A stretch of DNA of 64,000 nt, taken from Rhodamnia argentea (taxonomy: Eukaryota; Streptophyta; Magnoliopsida; Myrtales; Myrtaceae). Both the position numbers and the translations under genes were made by a program. The notes under the pieces were generated by a model. That model searched no databases, had not been told where the DNA came from, and worked only from the letters and a program-made list of their open reading frames with translations. The stretch covers positions 14,829,777 to 14,893,776 of the forward strand of contig NC_063157.1 of the NCBI RefSeq assembly GCF_020921035.1, written 5' to 3'. Positions 28,616-39,926 of this stretch are shown here, piece by piece; positions within the stretch are counted from its first letter, which is position 1, and each line of letters opens with the position of its first letter.

Positions 28616-30960
28616 ATGGCACAGAGTACTTACATTCAGCCGAGCCCGGAGGATGATTCACTACTTACTGGGCAAGCCCGACATAGATCTCGAGCTATAT
28701 GGGACGCTAAGGTAATTGAAGATTTTTCGGTTGATCTGTACTTTGTAACAATATCATCAAAATTGCCACTAACTGTTCATGTTACATGTCACAGATACCT
28801 CCGACAGAAGCCCTTCGATGTCGGCGAGCGATGCTACACGTAGGTGATCTTGATCCGCGGATAGTCCCGTATCTGCAAGCTTCAGGATTTTTTGGCGATT
28901 ATTTGATGGGATTCGTGCAGCTGGATTGGCACTTAATTCTTGCATTGGTCGAGCGGTGGAGGCCCGAGACCCACACCTTCCATATGCCGGAAGGTGAATG
29001 CACTATCACGCTGCAGGATATTGCGGTCTTGACAGGCCTTCCTATAGATGGACGTGCAGATTCTGGCCCCAGTGTTCTGAATTGGGCCACTGTATGTGAC
29101 GATCTACTCGGTGCTCACCCGGCCCGGTTGCGGGGCACACAGATCGGTTTGAGTTGGTTGAGACGGCGCTTTGAAGAGCTTCCGCCGGACGTCGATGACG
29201 TCGCCATAGTGCAGCATTCCCGGGCTTTCATTTTCCGTCCGCTAGAAGGATCTATTTTCTCGGACAAATCGGGTGCCCGAGTTAGTTTGTTGTTTCTTCC
29301 ATTATTGGCGAACCTTAACGTCCCTACGCAGTATAGTTGGGGTTCAGCAGCACTTGCATGGTTGTACCGAGAGTTATGTCGTGCAACCGACCTAGAGACG
29401 AAGCAAATGGGCGGTGCCTTACATATCTTGCAGCTTTGGGCGTGGGAGCTCTTCGGATGTGTCTCCCCATCCCCGACGGTTGAGGTTCCTTTAGGACTTG
29501 CACCTTTCGGTAGTCGGTATGTGATCTATTATATTTTTAGTTCGTGCGTTATTAATTCCTTCCAGTGCGTATAATATAAGAAAATTGAATGTTTTTTGTT
29601 TATGCGGTTGGAGTCACGGTCGAAGTACGACGGAGATCCCCACGCATACGTTGGTACATCTGCGCTACCAACTTGATAGATTGGCATCCGAAGATGTAAG
29701 TAATGATAGCAACGAATGAGTTTAATATAATGTTAGCTTTTAAATTAATTCTTCATTTAATTTCATATGTTTTATTATGATAACAGATTATTTGGGAGCC
29801 CTATGGTGGCGACATTCTGGAGAATGTACCGGCTTACTGCTTGCGGGGACAAGATATTTGGAGGGCTCGTGTGCCACTCATCTGTTTTTGGATAGTTGAG
29901 TGGCATTATCCAGATCGAGTACTTCGCCGGTTTGGTATGCAGCGATCGATACCTACTCCTCCCCGCGATCACACAGGCTTGCATGATATTGACAATAGGC
30001 CACCCGGGAAGGATTGAGCGACTAAACACGGACGATAGATCGCTTTGTGGGACAGACGTACCGAATATGTAGTCCATGCTGATCCCGCCACGGAGGAACT
30101 CAACTTTCACTCGGGATATATGGAGTGGTTCCTTGGACATACACGGAAGTGGATTTCTATTACGGGAGCTGCAATGGGTTCAATGGTTCGTGCAAATACT
30201 TTCAATTTAATTCATTAACTATATTTTTACTAACATAAGTTATTGTAATTTTATAACATTTGTTGCTTGTCATATCATTACCAGGGTGATGGCGTGGAAC
30301 AAATTTTACGTATATTAAATTCACGTCCATCTCGTCAGACTTGGGGAGATGTGGGGAGGATAGCTAAGGCAATGCTATACGCCCGGCATGAGGAGAGGCG
30401 TCTCACGATGATGCCACCACCCCAACCAGCAACTACAGCGGCAACCGTTGGCCCTCACGATGATGATCCGCTTGAACCTGTTCGGTCGACCCGGAGGGCT
30501 CCTCGAGGTCATGTAGTTGGCGATGCCGTCCCTTACACCTTCGAGTATCATACGACGGATTTCGCTTCGGGTTTCGCTCCAGGATTAGACCAGACAGGTT
30601 TCAATGTTGGATTCACCCATTTTGCCGCCCCATTTCCCGAGGGATCTACTTTTGCATTTCCCGATCCGGAGACTCCGGCTCCTTCTCCTACTCCGTATGT
30701 ACCCGATTTCCCTCCTTTTTATTCAACCTTCTCTCGAGAAGGATATGTACCGTCCAGGCGGGGCATATTTTCACAAGATATGCCTTCATCATCTACACAT
30801 CCTCCTCGGTCGGATCCTCCTCCTCGGCCTCCTCCTCGTCCGTACAATACTAGATGCCGCGAGCACCGAAGAGAGCCACGTTGCGGAACGAGGAGGTCAT
30901 GTAGGAAGACGACATCGTTAGTACATGTAATTGCGACAATCCGATTATTATCTATTATGA
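28616..30960 (+). pseudogene. Plant mobile domain (PMD) protein gene carried by the Mutator-like element
   Basis: MAIN-like protein of the 'aminotransferase-like, plant mobile domain' family, found both in host silencing or genome-stability factors and inside plant transposons. Probable exons: 28616-28711, 28795-29516, about 29608-29695, 29787-30185, and 30285 onward. Domain landmarks: YLQASGFFGDYLMGFVQLDW, HTFHMPEGECTITLQDIAVL, TGLPIDGRADSG, SWLRRRFEELPPD, YRELCRATD, IWEPYGGDIL, ADPATEELNFHSGYMEWF. The C-terminal region is Pro-rich and ends near RREPRCGTRR, typical of the family. Lesions: stops TGA at 30015 and TAG at 30036 interrupt exon 4 within conserved sequence, and the acceptor before 29608 lacks AG. 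The gene is parallel to and 360 bp downstream of the transposase. Its role in transposition is unknown. Confidence 0.85.
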
Positions 30961-31019
30961 AAATAGCATGTTTTTCATATATCTCAAAGCACTTTCATTT
31001 TATCAATATTCCGAATTAA

Positions 31020-31140
31020 TTACACTAATAAAATAAGCTTCAAAAGAAACAATTTATAAATAAAATAATAATTATTAAAAACTTAACAAAAATTATGATT
31101 TCCTTTTTAAAAAACGCCGAAGCGAGAACAAAACGCCCGA
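31020..31140. other. Short AT-rich spacer before the right array
   Basis: No signal beyond poly-A/T words. Confidence 0.5.
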
Positions 31141-33220
31141 ATCGTCCATGGCCGAGTTGATTGTGGCAATTTTCTTTTTACAATTTTTTGGGAGACAATT
31201 TCTTTGGAAGGAAAAATCGTCATTTTCTAAAAGTCGTCGGCCAAAATACCCTCAATCGTCCATGGCCGGTCGATTATTGTCATTTACTAATTTTTGAGAT
31301 TTTTTACAATTTTTTTGAAAGACAAATTGCCACAAGGGCAAAACCGTCATTTTCTAAAAGTCGTCGGCCAAAATAACCTGAATCGTCCATGGCCGATCGA
31401 TTATGGTCATTTACTAATTTTTGAGATTTTTTATAATTTTTTTGAAAGACAAATTGCCGGAAGGGCAAAACCGTCATTTTCTAAAAGTCGTCGGCCAAAA
31501 TACCCCCAATCGTCCATGCCAGTTGATTATGGTCATTTACTAATTTTTGAGATTTTTTATAATTTTTTTGAAAGACAATTTGCCAGAAGGGCAAAACCGT
31601 CATTTTCTAAAAGTCGTCGACCAAAATACTCCCAATCGTCCATGGCCGATTGATTATGGTCATTTACTAATTTTTGAGATTTTTTATAATTTTTTTAAAA
31701 GACAATTTGCCGGAAGGGCAAAATCGTCATTTTCAAAAGTCGTCGGCCAAAATACCCCCAATCGTCCATGCCAGTTGATTATGGTCATTTACTAATTTTT
31801 GAGATTTTTTATAATTTTTTTGAAAGACAATTTGCCGGAAGGGCAAAACCGTCATTTTCTAAAAGTCGTCGACCAAAATACCCCCAATCGTCCATGGCCA
31901 GTTGATTATGGTCATTTACTAATTTTTGAGATTTTTTATAATTTTTTTAAAAGACAATTTGCCGGAAGGGAAAAATCGTCATTTTCAAAAGTCGTCGGCC
32001 AAAATACCCCCAATCGTCCATGCCAGTTGATTATGGTCATTTACTAATTTTTGAGATTTTTTATAATTTTTTTAAAAGACAATTTGCCAGAAGGGAAAAA
32101 CCGTCATTTTCTAAAAGTCGTCGGCCAAAATACCCCCAATCGTCCATGGCCGATTGATTATGGTCATTTACTAATTTTTGAGATTTTTTATAATTTTTTT
32201 AAAAGACAATTTGCCGGAAGGGCAAAATCGTCATTTTCAAAAGTCGTCGGCCAAAATACCCCCAATCGTCCATGCCAATTGATTATGGTCATTTACTAAT
32301 TTTTGAGATTTTTTATAATTTTTTTGAAAGACAAATTGCCGGAAGGGCAAAACCGTCATTTTCTAAAAGTCATCGGCCAAAATACCCCCAATCGTCCATG
32401 GCCAATTGATTATGGTCATTTACTAATTTTTGAGATTTTTTATAAATTTTTTGAAAGACAATTTGCCGGAAGGGCAAAATCGTCATTTTCAAAAGTCGTC
32501 GGCCAAAATACCCCCAATCGTCCATGCCAGTTGATTATGGTCATTTACTAATTTTTGAGATTTTTTATAATTTTTTTAAAAGACAATTTGCCGGAAGGGC
32601 AAAATCGTCATTTTCAAAAGTCGTCGGCCAAAATACCATAAATCGTATATGGCCGGTTGATTGTGGCCATTTACTAATTTTTAAGATTTTTTACAATTTT
32701 TTTGAAAGGCAATTTGCCGGAAGGGCAAAACCGTCATTTTCTAAAAGTCGTCGGCCAAAATACCCCCAATCGTCCATGGCCGATTGATTATGGTCATTTA
32801 CTAATTTTTGAGATTTTTTACAATTTTTTTTGAAGACAATTTGCCACAAGGGCAAAATCGTCATTTTCTAAAAGTCATCGGCCAAAATACCCCGCATCAT
32901 CTATGGTCAGTTGATTGTGGCCATTTATTAATTTTTGAGATTTTTTACAATTTTTTTGCAGACAATTTTCCAGAATGGTAAAACTATTATTTTCTAAAAG
33001 TCATTGGTCAAAATACCCTGAATCGTGCATGACATGTTCATTATGGCCATTTTTGACATTTTTTTCAATTTTTTTCGAAGACAATTTGCCATAAGGGCAA
33101 AATCGTCATTTTCAAAAATCGTCGGCGAAAATACCCTGAATTGTCTATGGCTAGTTCAATGTTGCCATTTACTAATTTTTCCGAGCTTTCATAATTTTTT
33201 TAGAAAATAATTTCTTACGA
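31140..33220 (+). repeat. Right-arm tandem array, about 16 copies of a ~126-bp unit with a 252-bp higher-order repeat
   Basis: Unit landmarks: 'gaaagacaatttgccggaag', 'gtcattttctaaaagtcgtc', 'cccaatcgtccatggccgat'. From about 31547 to 32551, pairs of units repeat with a 252-bp period: alternate units differ in 'ttttctaaaagtcg' versus 'ttttcaaaagtcg', and 'catggcc' versus 'catgcc'. The array is the inverted counterpart of 24110-25490, and the last copies toward 33220 are the most diverged. The open frames it creates are not genes. Confidence 0.92.
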
Positions 33221-33235
33221 GGACGAAATCGCCGG

Positions 33236-33420
33236 GTCGGGATCGGGGCGGGGGGGGGGAGGGGCGGCGGGGAAGGGGGAGGGGCGGAGGGGCGGGGGGG
33301 GCCGGTGGCCGGGCCGGCCCCGCTCGGCGGTTAAGCTGCCGAGCCAGTGCCCGCTCGGCAGATATAGCGCCGAGCGAGTGCCCTGGCTCTGGCTGTTAAA
33401 CCGCCGAGCGGACCCCTAAA
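33236..33420. repeat. GC-rich G-run block and 'gccgagcgg' palindromes of the right arm
   Basis: About 33238-33310 is nearly all G on the plus strand, with many runs of three or more (quadruplex-capable). Then come nested 'ccgctcggcggtt..ccgagc' words leading into the terminus. It is the positional counterpart of the GC-rich segments in the left arm. Confidence 0.7.
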
Positions 33421-33491
33421 CGGCAAATAACTTTTCTCTCCCCTAAAATGGTAAATAAAAATATTTTTGTATGCAATTTGAAAAAAAGCCC

Positions 33492-33500
33492 TTCCTCATC
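33492..33500. repeat. Right 9-bp target site duplication of the Mutator-like element
   Basis: TTCCTCATC directly follows the CCC terminus and is identical to 22370-22378. Confidence 0.92.
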
Positions 33501-34650
33501 CTTGCGATGATGACCTTGTTATCTCCGGCAATGTTAAAAGAATCCGACCCTTTCCTTTTATGGTAATTTTGAGATTTCATGTGTCAAGTTCATTGTCGAG
33601 AAACAAATCATTAGTCCGAACAAAATCCTTAAAGAAATTTCAGTGCATCTTTCGAAACACGCAATGGATTCAATTAAATGATTATGATAAGATCTATTTC
33701 ATGTCTACGTCACCCATGGCGTTCCCAACCGCTTCCGCACCTTGTTTTCCTCGATCCTCATAAGGGAAATGAGGAGTTCACATGGCATCACCACCCCTAG
33801 TTTTCAAGGATATCCCCGACCTAAATTTATTACACTTTTATCAATTCTATTCTAAATCTTTTCACGTTCCGTCAATTGAGTTCACTCGGCTAATTTTGAT
33901 CAAAAATCGCTGATACGTGGACGTCGGTCATTCTATATAGCGGGACCGGTGCTGACGTTGATAATTTTTATAATTCTTATCGAATTATTCGTTTAATTTT
34001 TTTCTCTTTTTCATATTTTGCTTTTCTTTTCTTTTCCTTTTTTTTCTTTTTTAATGGCCGGCAAGGGCCCGACAACCCTTACCCAGTGGCCGGCGAGGGC
34101 TTGGTGGCAACCCAAAAAAGTATCCAAAAATAACAAAAAATTATTGAAAGTACTCCATATCGGCACTGGCCGTGCCACGTAGGATACCTGTCGTCCACGT
34201 CAAATCTCATGTCCTTTAAATACAAAGGAAGGAAAAAGAAGAAGAGGAATTTCACTTTCATTCAAAGTGGAGAGAACTAGTTTAATTTCGATATGGATGG
34301 AAACACTCCCATTAAAATCATTATTACCATTGTATTTAATTCTTGAATTAAAATTGAAGGTGTCAGAGTTTTATTTAGCAGACTGTTAACGGCATGGATG
34401 CGGATTACCCAAAAATTCACTGCAAATAATGAACATTAAAAAAAAAAAACCCTCGGTAACGGAAGACTGATAGGAACTATATTGGCGAGATCCGACGATA
34501 AGCGGCCGCCGCCCATGAAAAAAAAAAAAGAAAGAAAGAAGAAGAACCACCGGAAAGTCCTAAAACCTTCAATAGCATAGCGTCCAGTACTTCATTTATG
34601 CATTGACTTGAGGAATTTGCACGGAAAGCGAACTTACTTGTAGAACCACC
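33492..34650. repeat. Duplicated flotillin 5' flank (copy A), paralogous to 56500-58560
   Basis: Collinear matches to the flank of the intact flotillin gene: 'cgcaatggatt', 'gcaccttgttttcctcgatc', 'aaatgaggagttcaca', 'gaactagtttaatttcgata', 'gaattaaaattgaaggtgtc', 'ggcgagatccgac', 'aaaccttcaatagcatag', 'atgcattgacttgaggaa'. It includes a shared decayed MITE (about 33835-34200) whose interior carries 'ggccggcgagggcttggtgg'. No gene is visible. Confidence 0.85.
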
Positions 34651-34973
34651 TATCGGGTGTCGGGTTCATCTGGTAGGGCTGGTTAAGAACTGTCCTCCCA
34701 GCTTCAATGTGAAATAGTTGAGCATTTGCTGCAGATAGGAAACGCAAATTCCGGTCAACCTACATCCTTATCCTTCGTAAACTCTGATCGACCCACTTTG
34801 AACACAAGGCAGTTTTTTTTTTTTTTTGGTCGAAAAACATACGGCATTTTGAACATCCGGAATTGTCAAAATTTTCTAGTCCCATGATATATCGATGCCG
34901 CGCAATTATGATTTTGAATAAAATCCGCATCAAAAGACATTTGGATCGAATCAAAATAACCGATCCCGCATCA
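34651..34973. other. Spacer, nothing recognised
   Basis: Low-complexity, no supported gene. Confidence 0.4.
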
Positions 34974-34983
34974 CCAAGACGGA

Positions 34984-35630
34984 GGGAAAAGTGTCAAAAA
35001 AGTCCTAAACATATGGCATTAGTGCCAATTCAGTTCTAAATCTTTTTTTTTTTGTGTCAATTCAGTCTAAACCTTTTGTATTGGTGCCATTTAAGTCATA
35101 AATCTTTTATTAATGCCAATTCAGTCCTAAACCTTTTATAATATTGTCAATTTAGTTCTAAAAATTTTGCATTTATACCAATTGAGTTAACTTGGCCAAT
35201 TTTGATTGGAAATCACTGGCATGGACGTCAATTATCCTACGTGGCACGGTTAGCGCTAACGTGGATAATTTTTAAATATTTTTTTGATATTTTAAATAAT
35301 TTTTAAAAATAATTTTGAAAAAACCCAAAAAAAATGCTTATAAAATTATTTAAAATATTAAAATAATATTAAAAAAATGTCCAGGTTAGCGCTAGCCATG
35401 CCATGTAGGACAATCGATGTCCACGTCAGCGATTTTCGATCAAAATTGGCCGGATTAACTCAATTTGTATAAATATAAAAGATTTAGGACTGAATTAGCA
35501 ACAATACATAAGGTTTAGGACTAAATTAGCACCAATAAAAGGTTTATGACTTAATTGACACCAATGCAAAAGGTTTAAGACTGAATTGGCATTAATGCAA
35601 TAGGTTTAGGACTTTTTTGACACTTCTCCC
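34984..35630. mobile_element. Mutator-type foldback MITE with perfect 10-bp flanking duplication
   Basis: The ends gggaaaagtgtcaaaaaagt (left) and the reverse complement of the right end (gggagaagtgtcaaaaaagt) match. The whole 647-bp element is a long imperfect palindrome of 'ttgcaccaattcagtccta'-like phrases around a centre near 35310. The flanks are both ccaagacgga (34974-34983 and 35631-35640). No coding capacity. Confidence 0.88.
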
Positions 35631-35640
35631 CCAAGACGGA

Positions 35641-36233
35641 TGGCATAACTGAGACATTGTTTAGCGCATGGTACAAGTGAGAATTTCCAGCATTTGACAC
35701 TTCTCATTCGGCCAATTAGTTTTCTCTGTTTCAGCCCCAAAAAAAAAAAAAAAAGACAGTATAAAGGACCAAACACCAAACCTAGATATCATGAAATATG
35801 TTTTTACTGTTCCCAAATCTACATAAAAAATGTGATTCAAAGAATTCACTACAATCGCGACGCTTGACGAAGAAGAAGGAGGAGGACGCACGGGCAAAGA
35901 ACAGGAGAGCTTGAAGAAGAAGAAGAAGCAGACTCCACGAACAAGGAACAGAACTCGAGAACGAAGTTAGGGCTCGGAAATTTGGGGCAAACCTCAAACG
36001 ACGTCGTTTTTGCACACGTGGACCTCTTCATTTGATCCCTACGTCACGTAGGAGAGAGAAATGAATAAAAAATACCACGTCAGTAATTTTTCGTTAGCCA
36101 AATTTAATGGAGTTAATAGAAAGACTCAGTTGCACTAATTTGACAAGTTTTAAGATTCGATTGCACTTTTTATAAATTTTAGGACTTAATTGCACTTTCG
36201 TGACAACTTTTAAGTCTTCTAGTGAACATATCC
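35641..36233. other. Spacer with foldback remnants
   Basis: Phrases such as 'ttgcactttcgtgacaactt' near 36190 match the element at 58903-59227, suggesting a decayed relative. The Ser-rich minus frame at 35849-36031 is low complexity and I do not support it as a gene. Confidence 0.4.
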
Positions 36234-36370
36234 AATTTTCCAAGTGCTTCCCCATGCACGGTATATTATTCTTGGCAGTATCGTGATTAGCAAGACAATC
36301 CAAAAGAAAATGAAAAGACAAAGGAAGTTAATTGATATATATACACTTTCGACCAAATTTACATAAAATG
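36234..36370. repeat. Segmental-duplication edge (copy B), empty-site counterpart of the Pack-MULE
   Basis: Matches 17860-17990 and then 20250-20290 ('ataaaatgat'), without the 2.2-kb insert found between those in copy A. Confidence 0.5.
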
Positions 36371-36449
36371 ATCAAGAAAAAATTGAATTATCTTCTTATC
36401 TCTAATAAAAAAAGCCCTATCGGGGGCTTGCTTAAGAATAAGAAAATCT

Positions 36450-37336
36450 GGAGTGCCAATATTTATGTATGACGGTCATTTTAATTTCAATATTTTTTTG
36501 GATCACTTATGTGTCATATCGGAGAAAAAACGATTACTTAAGTGCCAATTCCGACTAAAAACGACCACTTAGATGCAAATTTCGGCCAAACAGCACACAT
36601 GGCTTTTATTAATTTTTTAATATTATGTGGAATTTTTTTTTTTTAAAAAGTCAGTTCGCGTGGCAATTTAAAAAAAAAATCAGTCCACATGGACGCCACA
36701 TGTAATATATTTTTACAAAATAAGCTAAAATAATTTTAAACAATTAAATTTAATTTAAAAAATTAGCTAAATAACTAAAAAAAAAAATAGAAATTGATAC
36801 ATTGCGGCGACGAGTGGCCAGCATGGGTGCAAGGCCTTACCATCATATATCCGGGTGAGGCTCAACCTCCCCTAGTTTTGCAAGGACCAGCCTCATCGTG
36901 GCCGGGTGAGGCCGACCTCACCCGGCAATAGTGAGGCCTCGCCCTTGCCGGGAACGGGCGAGGCTTAGTCGTCGCCGGGCGAGGTACGCCTCACCCAACC
37001 ACGGTGAGGTTGGACCTCGCAGGGCCGGGCAAGGCCTCACTGTTCCTAGCTCGGCCTCGCCTGCACCCCTGTAGACCATCCCCACCCTCGCCGGCCATTG
37101 TCGGCAATGGTGGGCGGTAGCATTAGCCATTGCAACATAGTTTTTCTTTTATTTTTTTAGCTTATTTTTTATTTTTTTAACTTTTGAATTTTTTTTATTG
37201 CTGACTTGGAAGGCTAGCGAGCCACGTAAATGCCATGTCAGATTTCTAGCAAAACTCATCGGAGTTGGCACCGAAATAACCGTTCTTCAAAAATATTGGC
37301 ACTTAAGTGAGCGCCCTGCACAAATATTAGCACTCC
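36450..37336. mobile_element. Foldback MITE-like element with GC-rich core
   Basis: The left end ggagtgccaatatttatgta matches the reverse complement of the right end, ggagtgctaatatttgtgca. Inner blocks 'cacttaagtg' and 'gccacgtaaatgcc' also pair. The core (36800-37110) is a GC-rich series of 'gccgggcgaggc' words in both orientations. The flanks (agaaaatct / tagtaatct) share only a partial match, so a target duplication is unproven. Confidence 0.55.
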
Positions 37337-37679
37337 TAGTAATCTTTTGCCTAAAAAAAAAAGATAACATTATCAATATTCAGGCCCCATTTATTTCGCG
37401 AAAAATAAATTATTTGCAAAGCATCATCTTAAAAACAATCTCTTGTATCTCTTGAATTAATTTATCGGTGAAAATAATTATCATTGTCGACAATAATTTA
37501 TGCTTATACATTTTCATTATTAAAGAAATATTTTTTTTGTATTCATTTTTATAAATGATACAAGCGATCATTTTTTCAAACTTTTTTTTTTCAAATCATT
37601 CGTATTTTGAGAAGCAAATGTAGCCTTAAGTAATTTCTTACCAAAAATAAATGACACTCGTTGTTGTTGAGATTCCTCG

Positions 37680-38811
37680 AGGCTACGTTGGATAGTCAGC
37701 ATAAAAGTTTGTATAAGATAAATTTTATCCTATCCTGTGTTTGGTTCCTATTCGGGATAGAATACGGGAGATATGAGAGGGATATAGTCCGGATATAATT
37801 ATCCCATAGGGGAGGTGGGATAAAGGTGGATAAGATTTCTTTTGTTCATGGTTTAAAAACTATTTTTCTAACTAACAAACTTCTTTTGACCAAAAAAAAA
37901 AACTAACAAACTTCTTATATAATAAAAATAAAATAATAATTATATTTAAATATATTTGAATTCTAATGTTTAAAAAAAAAACTCAAAATAAAATAAAAAA
38001 ATTTCATTTTCATTTTCTTCTTTATAATACATAGTTTATTTGTGTGTGTATATACATATCTCCTAGTATCTATATCATTACATATTTTAAGTATAATTGT
38101 ATAGTTTATTATTTAATGAAAAATTTTATTAAGAAATAATGGAAATGAATCAAAATAATCATAAAAAAGAGATTTATAATTAAAAATAAGTAAAAATGAG
38201 TAGAAGAACCCAGATTTTAAGTGAATATATTCAAACTTGAAAATGACTTTTCTAATTCTTGAAGAATGAGGAACAATGAAATTTCTGAAAAAAAACTTGC
38301 ATCTCCATTTTCTTCTCCTCTATTTCTTTAGTTATTGTGAAAGTTTCATGACTGTTTTGTAATTTTTTAGTTCAAGATCAAGCTCTACGAAAATAGCGAG
38401 AGAGTTGAAACTTCTTCTCTTTCATAGCTTCCCAGTTCACATCAAAAGTCTAAGAAAAATAGAAAAAGAGTCAAACCTCCTTATTCTCCGTACTTTGTAT
38501 TTCATATTGAAGTTTAACGAATATAGCAAGGGAGGAAAAAATTTTCAGTCAAAAAGATGAACAGTAAGATTTTCTTTTTCTCACCAAATTTGGCAGTAAA
38601 TTGTGAGATATTCTTACGGTTTGTTTGCATATTTTCAAATTCATTTACATTGATATATTGTAATTATCAAACAATGAACATGATATGATATGAACATATC
38701 CGGCTTTATTATTGCGATTCACCAAATACTAGATAGGATAAGGCAAAATTCCTGGATTTCATATTCAATCCTAGCCCGACTAGAAATTCGGACGACCAAA
38801 CGCACCCTAAT
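37680..38811. mobile_element. MITE-like element with 'gcgtttggt' type inverted ends
   Basis: The left end aggctacgttggatagtcag resembles the reverse complement of the right end, agggtgcgtttggtcgtccg. Internal phrases ('gataggataag', 'ggataaaatg') recur inverted. The interior is AT-rich without coding potential. A second related fragment follows to about 39010 ('tccggataggataacac', 'cggataaaatgtcggataag'). Superfamily is uncertain (hAT or PIF-like). Confidence 0.45.
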
Positions 38812-39926
38812 TGTCTTTACAATGCGATAGCCAACTTTGCGTGTGAACAATGTCGAAGGGTTAAAAAAGGGAATTTGGTGGTCCGGATTTGAGTCCGGAT
38901 AGGATAACACAATATCACATCCGGTGTTTGGCGACGTCCTCCGGATTGGATAAACCCGGATACATCCGGATAAAATGTCGGATAAGAGATATAGGATAGG
39001 GATGAGATAAAACCGGATTAAATAAAAAAAAAGTTAGAAAAATATAACTTGACAAAACGAAAAATAGGCATAACCCCTGCTCTGCATTTTGTTCCTGTCG
39101 AAAATCAGAGAGAGGGAGAAGTCCGACCAAAAACAGGGGAAAAAAAATTGAACAGATTCCGAAATCGCATGGTTGCTCTCACCTGTCAATTCCAATCCGT
39201 CATAGTTTGAACAAATTCCGAACTCGCAATCGCAAGGTTGCTCTCATCACTTCGATTCCAATTCGTCACCGATTGATACCTCGATTCCGACCCTCCAATC
39301 TTTGCGTAACTGCTGAGAGTTCCAACCAAATCCATCACTATTGTCTGATAATTTCACTTTCTTTTCCTTCGTAGGTATTGGAGTTACTTGCGAACATTCA
39401 ATGAGGGCTTTGCACGAGGGACAATCGAATTGGGTTGTTGGAGGCATTATTAGCGAGGATGAGCAAGTCGGACGGAACCGGAAACCACCCGGATCGGACC
39501 GACGGTGGAGTTCTCGGTTCAGAGGGCAGGGGTTTAGTTCTCGATCGTTAGAATTGGACTGGTGTTCGAGCGGTCCGGTTCTCGATTCCAGGATACAAGA
39601 CCGGATCGGAGAGCCCGAATCAAAATAATTTTTTTTATTTCTTAAAAGTAACCTATTCTTTCTTTTCCAGCCCTCTTCTTCCCCCGGCCTCTCTGAGACT
39701 CTCATCTCATTGCTCGTTTTCCCTCCCTCGGACTTGCGGTGGGTCGCAGAGCCTCCATGACAGAGACTAGAGAGAGAAATAGGAGAGGAGGGGAGAGGGA
39801 GGGAAAAGCTGAGTCAGAGAGGCATGGAGTAAACGGGCATTGAGCTAAGGAAAACGTCAAAGTGGAGCTTCAAGACTCTGCAATTCTATCTTCCGAGAAA
39901 GAGGAAGACATACAGCAAGAGCGGGA
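38812..39926. other. Spacer; low-confidence open frame at 39247-39705 (minus)
   Basis: The 152-residue minus frame contains PPTTQFDCPSCKALIECSQ, which looks somewhat protein-like, inside otherwise repetitive Arg/Ser-rich sequence. I do not recognise it and see no introns or promoter that would complete it. The rest is CT- or GA-rich. Confidence 0.3.

Larger units (their letters stand above)
22379..33491 (+). mobile_element. Complete 11.1-kb Mutator-like element with transposase and PMD gene
   Basis: Bounded by perfect 9-bp target duplications, the hallmark length of the Mutator superfamily. The first bases (gggctttttttcaaattgca) are the exact reverse complement of the last ones. The inverted similarity continues through 'ttatttacca', 'agggg' and 'gccgtttaggggtccgctcg' for about 90 bp. 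Both arms then carry tandem arrays of the same ~127-bp repeat in opposite orientation. The core holds two plus-strand genes, a MURA-like transposase (25627-28256) and a plant-mobile-domain protein (28616-about 30960). It inserted into the 5' flank of the flotillin pseudogene: sequence matching the intact gene's upstream region resumes right after 33500. The transposase and the PMD gene each carry lesions, so present autonomy is doubtful unless these are sequence errors. Confidence 0.93.

Noticed and set aside
31161..33210. Possible CRISPR-like or coding repeat array
   Set aside because: Units are contiguous without unique spacers, in a plant nuclear transposon arm.
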